A stretch of DNA of 64,000 bases, from the NCBI GenBank assembly GCA_963773765.1, contig CAVZCC010000005.1, forward strand, positions 372,001-436,000. The letters run 5' to 3'. Position numbers and translations under genes: made by a program. The stretch's first letter is position 1; each line of letters opens with the position of its first letter. The notes under the pieces were generated by a model. It saw only the letters and a list, made by a program, of their open reading frames with translations, did no database searches and was not told the DNA's origin. Origin of the DNA: CAVZCC01 sp963773765 (GTDB lineage Bacteria; Actinomycetota; Acidimicrobiia; Acidimicrobiales; Microtrichaceae). Of the stretch, positions 54,953 through 62,754 are shown in pieces.

Positions 54953-56179
54953 TCAGCGAACGCGACCGCCGCCGATCGCCGAGCCGAAGCCCCGGCTGAT
55001 CGAGGCGACCTTCACCACGTCGCCGGTGTGCGGGGAGTGGATCATCTGTCCTCCCCCGATGTACAGGCCCACGTGGTGGATCGGGCTGCCGAAGAACACC
55101 AGGTCGCCGGGCTGGAGCTGGTCCAGCGGCACCCGCTGCGTTGCTGCGTACTGGGCCCCCGAGGAGTGCGGCAGCGAGACGCCGGCACGGGCCCAGGCCC
55201 AACTGGTGAGCCCGGAGCAGTCGAAGCCGGAGGAGGGGCTGGCGCCGGCCCACCGGTACGGCGTGCCGAGCACGGACTGCGCGGCGGCAATGGCGGCGGC
55301 CGCGCCACCGTTGGGGGCGGAGATCGGAGCCGGCGGCGGCGCCGCCGGCCTGGGTGCTGCGGCCTTGGGCGTGGTGGCCCGGGGCGCAGCGGCGCCGCCG
55401 GCCGGTGCCGCAGCGGCGGGGCGCTGGGTGGCGGCGGTCCGGGCCGCAGCCTGCTGGGCCGCCGCCTGCTGGGCCGCCGCCTGCTGGGCGGCCTTGGCCG
55501 CCGCCTCCTGGCGGGCTCGTGCCTCCGCCTCGGCCTTGGCCGCGGCCTCTGCCTCCCGACGCTCCTGCTCGGCCTTGATGGCGGACTGGAGCTCTGCGTT
55601 GGCCCCGCTCAGCAGGTCCTGCTGCTCGGCCACGCTGGCGTCCAGCTCGGCCTTGATCGAGCGCTGCTCGGCCTGCTTGTCCGCCAGCTCCTTGGTGGAG
55701 GCCTCCAGGTCCGCGGAGCGGTCCTCCAGGTCCATGCGGGCGGCGCGGAGGTCGTCGGACACCTGCTGACGGTCACCCTGCAGCGTCTCCAGCAGGACCT
55801 TCTGGTTGACCGCCTGGTTGGGGTCGCCGGCTCCGAGCGCCACCTGGGCACCGGCGCCGGCACCCATGTAGGCGCTCACGACGTAGCTGTCGGCCTGGGC
55901 GTCGGCCTCTTCCATGCGGGCCTTGGCGTCGTCCACCGCGGCCTGGTTCTGCGAGATCTGGGCCTTGACCTGCTCCATCTCCTGGCCGGTCGACAGGTAC
56001 TGCTCGTCCAGCTCGCTGGCCCGGGCCTCGAGCTTGTCCAGCTGGGCGGCCAGGCGGTCAGCCGTGGCCTGCAGCCCCTGCACGTCCTGGGCCGAGGCGT
56101 CCCCGACCGCGGCAAGGCCCATGGCCAGTGCAACGGTGACGACGATGGCAAGCGGACGGGCGACGCGGGCGATTCCCAT
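54953..56179 (-). CDS. Secreted NlpC/P60 hydrolase with N-terminal coiled coil (RipA/PcsB-like layout)
   Basis: 408 residues from ATG 56179. A signal peptide (to about residue 33, GDASA) leads into a coiled coil of about 200 residues (LDKLEARASELDEQYL, then KELADKQAEQRS), an Ala/Gln-rich stretch with repeated AAQQAAAQQ, a Pro/Ala linker, and a C-terminal NlpC/P60 domain with DCSGLTSWAW (Cys), IHHVGLYIG (His) and MIHSPHTGD. The coiled coil in such proteins is controlled by FtsEX or similar, suggesting a role in daughter-cell separation (inference). The TTTGTAACA motif lies 30 bases upstream. Confidence 0.88.
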   Translation of the reverse strand: MGIARVARPLAIVVTVALAMGLAAVGDASAQDVQGLQATADRLAAQLDKLEARASELDEQYLSTGQEMEQVKAQISQNQAAVDDAKARMEEADAQADSYVVSAYMGAGAGAQVALGAGDPNQAVNQKVLLETLQGDRQQVSDDLRAARMDLEDRSADLEASTKELADKQAEQRSIKAELDASVAEQQDLLSGANAELQSAIKAEQERREAEAAAKAEAEARARQEAAAKAAQQAAAQQAAAQQAAARTAATQRPAAAAPAGGAAAPRATTPKAAAPRPAAPPPAPISAPNGGAAAAIAAAQSVLGTPYRWAGASPSSGFDCSGLTSWAWARAGVSLPHSSGAQYAATQRVPLDQLQPGDLVFFGSPIHHVGLYIGGGQMIHSPHTGDVVKVASISRGFGSAIGGGRVR

Positions 56180-56209
56180 GAAGTGGCCAGTCAAGCACGG
56201 GGAGCGAGA

Positions 56210-56218
56210 TGTTACAAA
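56210..56218 (-). promoter_or_regulatory. TTTGTAACA motif upstream of NlpC/P60 gene (site 2)
   Basis: On the minus strand TTTGTAACA is 30 bases before ATG 56179, matching site 1 at 50419-50427. GCAAC, 6 bases further upstream, makes a partial direct repeat with GTAAC. Confidence 0.5.
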
Positions 56219-56324
56219 AAGGTTGCGTTCCGTCATCCGGCCGACGGGCCGGCGGGGGACACCGGACCGGCGACCCGAGGCGGACCGCACTCCCACGGAC
56301 GCCTGCGACCGGCCCCCGTGACGC

Positions 56325-57914
56325 CTATTCCCACTCGATGGTGCCGGGTGGCTTGGAGGTGATGTCGTAGGCCACCCGGTTGATCCCCGGCACCTCGTTG
56401 ATGATGCGGGAGGCCATGATCTCCAGCACGTCGTAGGGGATGCGGGCCCAGTCGGCGGTCATGGCGTCCTCCGAGGTCACGGCCCGGATGATCACCGGGT
56501 GGCCGTAGGTGCGCTCGTCCCCCATCACCCCGACCGTGCGGATGTCCGGCAGCACCGCGAACGCCTGCCAGATCTCACGGTCCAGCCCGGCGATGTGGAG
56601 CTCCTCGCGGACGATGGCATCGGCCTCCTGGAGGATGGCCACCATCTCCGGCGTCACCTCACCGATGATCCGCACGCCCAGGCCGGGGCCGGGGAACGGC
56701 TGGCGCCAGACGATCTCGTCCGGCAGTCCCAGCTCGGCACCGACGGCCCGGACCTCGTCCTTGAACAGCAGCCGCAGGGGCTCGACCAGCTCGAAGTCCA
56801 GGTCCTCCGGCAGGCCGCCCACGTTGTGGTGGCTCTTGATGGTGGAGGCGTGCGCGGTGCCGGACTCGATCACGTCCGGGTAGAGGGTCCCCTGCACCAG
56901 GAACGCGGCGTCGGTGATCCCGCCCCGGGCGTCCTCGAACACGCGGATGAAGAGCTCGCCGATGGCCTTGCGCTTCTCCTCCGGCTCGGTCACGCCCGCG
57001 AGCCGTTCGAAGAACCGTTCGGCGGCCCGCACGTGGATGAGCTCGATGCCCTGGTGGCGCTGGAAGGTCTCCACCACCTGGTCGCCCTCGTTCTTGCGCA
57101 TGAGGCCCGTGTCCACGAACACGCACGTGAGCTGCGGACCGATGGCCTTGTGCACCAGCGCCGCGGCCACGGCCGAGTCCACGCCGCCGGACAGGCCGCA
57201 GATGGCCCGGGCGTCGCCCACCTGGGCGCGGATCGCCTCCACCGACGCCTCGATGAAGTTGGACATGGTCCAGTCGCCCGGCAGGCCGGCCAGGTCGTGC
57301 AGGAACCGGGTCAGCAGGTCCTGGCCGTGAGGCGTGTGGGCCACCTCCGGGTGGTACTGCACACCCCAGATCCTCCGGTCGGGTGCCTCGATCACCGCGG
57401 CCGGCGCCCCGTCGGAGGCGGCCGTGGCCACGAATCCCCGGGGCACCTCCACCACGGCGTCGAAGTGGCTCATCCACACCGTCTGGTTGTCCGGCAGGTC
57501 GTCGGTCAGCAGGGTGGAGTCGGCCCCGGCGATGCGGTGCACCACCGTGCGCCCGTACTCGCCCGCACCGCCGCCGCCCACCTTGCCGCCCAGCTGCTGG
57601 GCGATGAGCTGGGCCCCGTAGCAGATGCCCAGGATGGGGATGCCCAGGTCGTAGACACCGGGATCGATCGTCGGCGCACCCGGCACGTTCACCGACTTGG
57701 GCCCGCCGGAGAAGATGATGGCGGCCGGCCGCCGGTCGGCCAGTTCCGCCGCGCTGATCGAATGGGGGACGATCTCGGAGTAGACGCGGGCCTCACGCAC
57801 GCGGCGGGCGATGAGCTGGGCGTACTGGGCCCCGAAGTCCACCACCAGCACGGTCTGCTGGTCGGCCACGACGGCCGCGGCCTCCGCCTCTGCGCTGTCC
57901 GACGCCGCGCTCAT
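56325..57914 (-). CDS. guaA: GMP synthase (glutamine-hydrolysing)
   Basis: 529 residues from ATG 57914, overlapping the guaB3 stop by 4 bases. The N-terminal glutaminase has VLVVDFGAQYAQLI, ILGICYGAQLIAQ (nucleophile Cys) and WGVQYHPEVAHT (His, Glu). The ATP pyrophosphatase has ICGLSGGVDSAVAAAL (P-loop), and the C-terminus ends KPPGTIEWE. It converts XMP to GMP with glutamine and ATP. No frameshift. It has a normal start after a short Ala/Glu-rich extension. Confidence 0.96.
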   Translation of the reverse strand: MSAASDSAEAEAAAVVADQQTVLVVDFGAQYAQLIARRVREARVYSEIVPHSISAAELADRRPAAIIFSGGPKSVNVPGAPTIDPGVYDLGIPILGICYGAQLIAQQLGGKVGGGGAGEYGRTVVHRIAGADSTLLTDDLPDNQTVWMSHFDAVVEVPRGFVATAASDGAPAAVIEAPDRRIWGVQYHPEVAHTPHGQDLLTRFLHDLAGLPGDWTMSNFIEASVEAIRAQVGDARAICGLSGGVDSAVAAALVHKAIGPQLTCVFVDTGLMRKNEGDQVVETFQRHQGIELIHVRAAERFFERLAGVTEPEEKRKAIGELFIRVFEDARGGITDAAFLVQGTLYPDVIESGTAHASTIKSHHNVGGLPEDLDFELVEPLRLLFKDEVRAVGAELGLPDEIVWRQPFPGPGLGVRIIGEVTPEMVAILQEADAIVREELHIAGLDREIWQAFAVLPDIRTVGVMGDERTYGHPVIIRAVTSEDAMTADWARIPYDVLEIMASRIINEVPGINRVAYDITSKPPGTIEWE

Positions 57915-59068
57915 CGCTGGGCCCCCGGTCGCACCGCCGGGGCGCCGGTGACGACCATCTCCGCCTTCTGGAACTCCTTGAGCGTGCCGTGGCCGGTCAC
58001 GGCCATGGACTTGCGCAGGGCCCCCATCAGGTTGGTCCGGCCGTCGGCGCGGTCCGACGGGCCGAACAGGATCTCCTCCAGGGTGCCCAGCTGCTGCTGG
58101 CGGCGCATGCGGCCCCGTGGCAACGAGCCGTGGAAGGTGCTCATGGACCACACCGCACCCCCGGCCGGGGCCTGGGTGGACCTGGCCAGCGGGGCCCCGA
58201 CCATGACGGCGTCGGCCCCGCACACGATGGCCTTGGCGATGTCCCCGCCGGTGGTCATGCCCCCGTCGGCGATGACGTGGACGTAGACGCCGGTCTCGTC
58301 CAGGTGCCGCATGCGGGCGGCCCGGGCGTCCGCGATGGCGGTGGCGTGCGGGTTGCCCACGCCCAGGACCCGGTTGGTGGTGGAGGTGACGCCGGGGCCG
58401 ATGCCGACCAGCACGCCGGCGGCGCCGGTGCGCATCAGGTGGAGCGCGGCCTGGTAGCTGGCGCAGCCACCCACGATGACCGGCACCTCCAGGCGGCGGA
58501 CCAGGTGCTTGAGGTCCAGCGGCTCGTGTGCTCCGTCCGAGACGTGCTCGGCCGAGGTGACCGTCCCCTGGATCACCAGCAGGTCCGGCTCCGCCTTCAT
58601 GATGTGGGGCAGCAGCGACTCGGTGTGGGCCGGGCTGACCGCGACGCACACCGTGGCCCCGCCGTCACGGATCTCCTGGACCCGGGCGCCGATGAGCTCC
58701 GGCACGACCGGCGCCGAGTACAGCTCACGCAACAACGCCACCCCGTCGCCGCTGGCGTCCTCGCTGCCCTCGACCGCGGCCGCGATCCGGGCCAGGGCCG
58801 CGGTCGGGTCCTCGTAGCGGCACCACAGTCCCTCCAGGTGGAGGGCGCCCACGCCTCCCAGCCGGCTCATCTCGATGGCCACGGCGGGGCTGGTGACCCC
58901 GTCCTGGGCCGACGCGATCACCGGCAGGTCGAACTGGTAGGCGTCGATCTGCCAGGACACCTCGACCTCGTCCGCATCCCGCGTCCGACGGCTGGGCACG
59001 ATGGCGACCTCGTCCAGCGAGTAGCCCCGCCGTGCGGCCTTGCCCATCCCGATCTCGATCTCTGCCAC
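57911..59068 (-). CDS. guaB3: GuaB3-family IMP dehydrogenase-related protein
   Basis: 385 residues from GTG 59068. A TIM barrel without CBS domains, matching the GuaB3 group (MGKAARRGYSLDEVAIVPSRRTRD; VHVIADGGMTTGGDIAKAI; DAVMVGAPLA). The loop that in IMP dehydrogenase reads GPGSICTT is GPGVTSTTN here, so the catalytic Cys position holds Ser. It therefore should not work as a normal IMP dehydrogenase. Cyanobacterial GuaB3 is reported as an XMP reductase, but the actinobacterial role is less clear. Translationally coupled to guaA (ATGA overlap), which fits guanine nucleotide control. Confidence 0.9.
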   Translation of the reverse strand: MAEIEIGMGKAARRGYSLDEVAIVPSRRTRDADEVEVSWQIDAYQFDLPVIASAQDGVTSPAVAIEMSRLGGVGALHLEGLWCRYEDPTAALARIAAAVEGSEDASGDGVALLRELYSAPVVPELIGARVQEIRDGGATVCVAVSPAHTESLLPHIMKAEPDLLVIQGTVTSAEHVSDGAHEPLDLKHLVRRLEVPVIVGGCASYQAALHLMRTGAAGVLVGIGPGVTSTTNRVLGVGNPHATAIADARAARMRHLDETGVYVHVIADGGMTTGGDIAKAIVCGADAVMVGAPLARSTQAPAGGAVWSMSTFHGSLPRGRMRRQQQLGTLEEILFGPSDRADGRTNLMGALRKSMAVTGHGTLKEFQKAEMVVTGAPAVRPGAQR

Positions 59069-59127
59069 TGCTCACCTGCTCCACGAGGGCCCCCGGCGGC
59101 CGGCGGGTCCCGTTCTGGAAAGCGGCA

Positions 59128-59133
59128 AGTCTA
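59128..59133 (-). promoter_or_regulatory. Candidate -10 box TAGACT for guaB3-guaA
   Basis: TAGACT on the minus strand, 59 bases upstream of the guaB3 start, in the region shared with the divergent bioA promoter. No clear -35. Confidence 0.3.
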
Positions 59134-59173
59134 GGTCCACGGGCGGCAATGGCCCGGCAACGGTGCCGAACCC

Positions 59174-59179
59174 TACGGT
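59174..59179 (+). promoter_or_regulatory. -10-like box TACGGT, leaderless promoter for bioAFD
   Basis: TACGGT ends 8 bases before ATG 59188. No BirA-type operator was recognised beside it. Confidence 0.5.
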
Positions 59180-59187
59180 TTGTCGCC

Positions 59188-60516
59188 ATGGTCCCCCACG
59201 GAGCAACACCCGGCGACGGTGCCCGGCACCGGGAGTGGGTCGCCCGCGACGAAGCAGTCGTGTGGCACGGCTTCACGCAGATGGCCGCCTACGCGGACAA
59301 CGCACCGGTCATGGCGGAGCGGGCGGAGGGCCACGAGATCATCGACGTGGACGGCACCCGCTACCTGGACGCCATCTCGTCGCTGTGGGTCACCACGCTG
59401 GGCCACCGGGTGCCGCGACCTGGACCGTGCGGTCCGGGACCAGACTGGACCTGGTGGCCCACACCACGATGCTGGGCAACGGCAACCGCGTGGTGGTGGA
59501 GTTCGCCGAAGCGCTGTGCTCCCGGCTGCCCCTGGACGAACCGCACCTCCTGTTCGCGTCCGACGGCGCGGTGGCGGTGGAACAGGCGCTCAAGATCGCG
59601 TTCCAGTACTGGGCCAACCTGGGTGTCACGGGCCGGACCCGCTACCTCGCCTTCGGCGGTGCCTACCACGGCGACACGGTGGGGTCGCTGTCCGTCGGCG
59701 ACGGCGGCTTCGGCACCGCACTGTTCGACCCGCTGCGGTTCCACGTCCTGCGCGCCCCCGGCTTCGACGACCCCGCCGCCATCGACGTGGCCTGCCGGCT
59801 CATCGCCGAGCACGCCGACGAGTTGGCCGCAGTGGTGGTCGAGCCCATCGTGCAGGGCGCGGCGGGCATGCGGCTCCGCCCGCCGGCCGAGTTCGCCGCG
59901 CTGGGCCGGGCCTGCCGCGACGCAGGACGTGCTGCTGATCTGTGACGAGGTGGCGGTGGGGTTCGGCCGGACCGGCACGCTGTTCGCCTCGGAGCAGTGC
60001 GACCTGCGGCCGGACCTGATGGCACTGGGCAAGGGGATCACCGGTGGCTACCTCCCCATGGCCGCCACCGCGGCCAACGCCCGTGTGTTCGACGCCTTCC
60101 TGGGGGAGGACCTGGGGCAGCGCACCTTCTCCCACGGCCACTCCTACGGAGGCAACGCCCTGGCCGCCGCGGTGGCGCTGGAGCACCTGCGGGTCATCGA
60201 CGACGAGTCCGTGCTGGACAACGTGGCGGCCCGGGCCGACCAGTTCGCAGGGCTCCTGGCCGCGCAGGTGGCACCGCTGGCCGGCGTGGCCGACGTCCGC
60301 CAGCACGGCCTCATGATCGGCGTGGAGCTGGCCCCACCGGCCGACGGCCTGCGCTGGGGCCGGCGGGTGAGCGCCGGCTGCGTGGCCCGCGGCGTGCTGA
60401 TCCGACCGCTGGGCGACGTGGTCGTGGTCGTGCCGCACCTGACCACCACCTCCGACGAGGTGGTCCGGATCGTGGACATGCTGGCCGGCCGCCATCCAGG
60501 ACGTGTGCGTCCTGAT
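59188..60516 (+). CDS. bioA: Adenosylmethionine-8-amino-7-oxononanoate aminotransferase (frameshifted)
   Basis: About 442 residues. The family pattern is clear: EWVARDEAVVWHGFTQM, GTRYLDAISSLWVTTLGH, HTTMLGNGNRVVVEFAE, LFASDGAVAVEQALKIAFQYW, FGGAYHGDTVGSLSVG, VEPIVQGAAGM, then LLICDEVAVGFGRTGTLFA and ALGKGITGGYLPM, where the Lys binds PLP. Breaks near 59415, 59930 and 60495 are single-base shifts. It makes DAPA from KAPA using SAM as amino donor. Its stop overlaps the bioF ATG (TGATG, 60514-60517), so the pathway genes are coupled. Confidence 0.88.
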
Positions 60517-61641
60517 GGGATCGCTCGGCGACGCGGTCCGGGCCCGCAACCGCGCCATCGCCGACGCCGGGCGGTGGCGTTCGATGCGCAGCCTGGCCGA
60601 CGGCTCGGTGCGCACCCGGCTGGAGGACGGCAGCCCCGTGGTGCACTTCGCCTCCAACGACTACCTGGGCCTCAGCCAGCACCCGGACGTGGTGGCGGCG
60701 GCCCACCACGCCCTGGACACCTACGGCACGGGCGCCGGTGCCTCGCGCCTGATCGTCGGGCAGCCGCCCGGTGCACCAGGAGCTGGAGGCAGCCCTGGCA
60801 GCGTGGAAGGGCACCGGGTCGGCGCTGGTGTTCCCCACCGGCTTCGCCGCCAACCTGGGGGTGCTGGGGGCGCTGGTCGGCGCCGGCGGACGCCACGACA
60901 CCGTCGTGTTCAGCGACGAGCTCAACCATGCGTCGATCATCGACGGCATCCGCGCCGCCCGGGCCCACGCGTGCGTGTACCCCCACCTGGACCTGGACCG
61001 TCTGGCCGACGGACTGCGCACCCGGTCGCGCCGCCACGCCGTGGTGGTCTCCGACGCCGTGTTCTCCATGGACGGCGACCTCGCACCGGTCGACGACCTG
61101 GCCCGCCTGTGCGCGGAGCACGACGCGGTGCTCGTGCTGGACGAGGCCCACGCCGTGCTGGGGCCCGACGCCGCCCACGTCGACCAGCTGCGACGTGGTC
61201 GTGGTCGGCACGCTGTCCAAGACCCTGGGCGCGGTCGGCGGGTACGTGGCGGGCGACCGGTCGCTGGTCGACCTGTGCGTGAACTCGTCCCGGTCCTTCA
61301 TCTTCACCACCGCGTCGGCCCCGGCCGACACGGCCGCCGCGCTGGCCGCGGTCGACATCGTGTCCGGCGCGGAGGGCGCGGCCCTGCGCTCCCGCCTCCG
61401 CGACAACGTGGCGCGCCTCCGCCCCGGGCACCCGTCCCCGATCGTGCCGGTGGTGCTGGGCACGGAGGATGCGGCACTGGCCGCGGCGGCCTCCCTCCTG
61501 GACCAGGGCCTGCTGGTCCCCGCCATCCGCCCTCCCACCGTGGCCGAGGGCACGTGCCGCCTCCGCGTCGCCCTGTCCGCCGCCCACCACGCCGACGACG
61601 TGGACCGTCTGGCCGCGGCCCTCGGCGCCCTCACACGGTGA
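60515..61641 (+). CDS. bioF: 8-amino-7-oxononanoate synthase (frameshifted)
   Basis: About 375 residues from ATG 60515. HFASNDYLGLSQHPDVV, GTGAGASRLIVG, LVFPTGFAANLGVL, FSDELNHASIIDGIR, VSDAVFSMDGDLAPV, LVLDEAHAVLGP and VGTLSKTLGAVGGYV (PLP Lys) are diagnostic. Two shifts, near 60770 and 61190, split it. It condenses pimeloyl-thioester with alanine to KAPA, the first ring-building step of biotin synthesis. The stop overlaps the bioD GTG (GTGA at 61638-61641). Confidence 0.9.
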
Positions 61642-62340
61642 GCGCGGTGCGTCCGGCGCAGCTGGTCGTGGTGGCCGGCACGGCGACCGAGGTGGGCAAG
61701 ACGTGGGTGGCGTGCGCGCTGGTCCGCCAGCTGCGGGACCGCGGCGTGTCGGTGGCCGCCCGCAAGCCCGCCCAGTCCTTCCAGCCGGGCGATCCCACCA
61801 CCGACGCCGACGAGCTGGCGGCGGCCACGGGCGAGGACCCGTTCGTGGTCTGCCCCGACCACCGCCGCTACCCCGTCCCCATGGCCCCGCCCATGGCCGC
61901 TGCCGCCCTGGGACGGGACCCGATCGGCCTGGCCGAGCTGCATCGCCGAGACCGGGGCGTCGTGGCCCGATGCCCGGGTCGACGTCGGCCTGGTCGAACT
62001 GGCCGGCGGGGTGCGCTCACCGCTGGCCGACGACGGCGACGGTGTGGCCCTGGCCGGGGCCCTCGACCCGGACCGGGTGCTGCTGGTGGCCGACGCCGGC
62101 CTGGGCACCATCAACGCGGTGCGGACCTCGCTCGATGCGCTGGGCGCGCTGGCGGCCCGAACCATCGTGCACCTCAACCGCTACGACGACGCCGAGGACC
62201 TGCACCGCCGCAACCGGACCTGGCTGGCCGAGCGGGACGGTTCGACCACCACGGTCGACGTCGGGGCGCTGGCCGACGCAGTGGCGCAGCGACCGGGACC
62301 GCCGGAGCGACCGGGCCCCGTCAGCCCCGGAGGCTCTTGA
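61638..62340 (+). CDS. bioD: Dethiobiotin synthetase (frameshifted)
   Basis: About 234 residues from GTG 61638. P-loop VVAGTATEVGKTWVACAL, then SVAARKPAQSF, and VDVGLVELAGGVRSP are typical; the end has VLLVADAGLGTINAVR and VHLNRYDD. A shift near 61945 (CTGCATCGCC) interrupts the middle; removing one base gives ELIAETGASWPDARV. It closes the ureido ring of biotin with ATP and CO2. No bioB or bioC gene is present in the window. Confidence 0.88.
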
Positions 62341-62710
62341 GCAGCTGGCGGGCGATGGTGGAGTTCATCTGCCACACGACCTTGCGCCCGGCCTCGGTGG
62401 CCTGTTGCACCACCCCACCGCCGGTGGCCTCCTCGATCGAGTCCAGGCCGGCGATCACGGCGTCCTTGGTGGCGTCGGTGGCCTTGTAGCCCATGTTGGT
62501 CAGGCCCTTGACCAGGTCCGACTGGGCCACCGGCTGCGGTGCCGCGGCCGCGATGATCCGCAGCGCGTCCTTGGTCAGCTCCGCCCCCTGGGTGACCGCC
62601 TCCGCCGCGCTGATGGAGGAGCCCTCCTCGTTCTCGAGCGACGCCAACCACCGCCGCACCTTGACCACGATCTCCCCGTGGGTCTCACCTTCGAAGGACA
62701 CGGTCGGCAT
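62321..62710 (-). CDS. Conserved small helical protein of unknown function
   Basis: 129 residues from ATG 62710, with GGAG 6 bases upstream. It has no signal peptide or membrane helix. Predicted mostly helical; a C-terminal part (AQSDLVKGLTNMGYKATDATKDAVIAG) looks like a compact winged-helix or three-helix module. I do not recognise the family. It is convergent with bioD and overlaps its last 20 bases. It may be an actinobacterial DNA-associated or regulatory protein, but the evidence is weak. Confidence 0.65.
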   Translation of the reverse strand: MPTVSFEGETHGEIVVKVRRWLASLENEEGSSISAAEAVTQGAELTKDALRIIAAAAPQPVAQSDLVKGLTNMGYKATDATKDAVIAGLDSIEEATGGGVVQQATEAGRKVVWQMNSTIARQLLKSLRG

Positions 62711-62754
62711 GCTGACTCCGATCGGAACGGCGGCCGGTCGGCCGGGACCCCACG

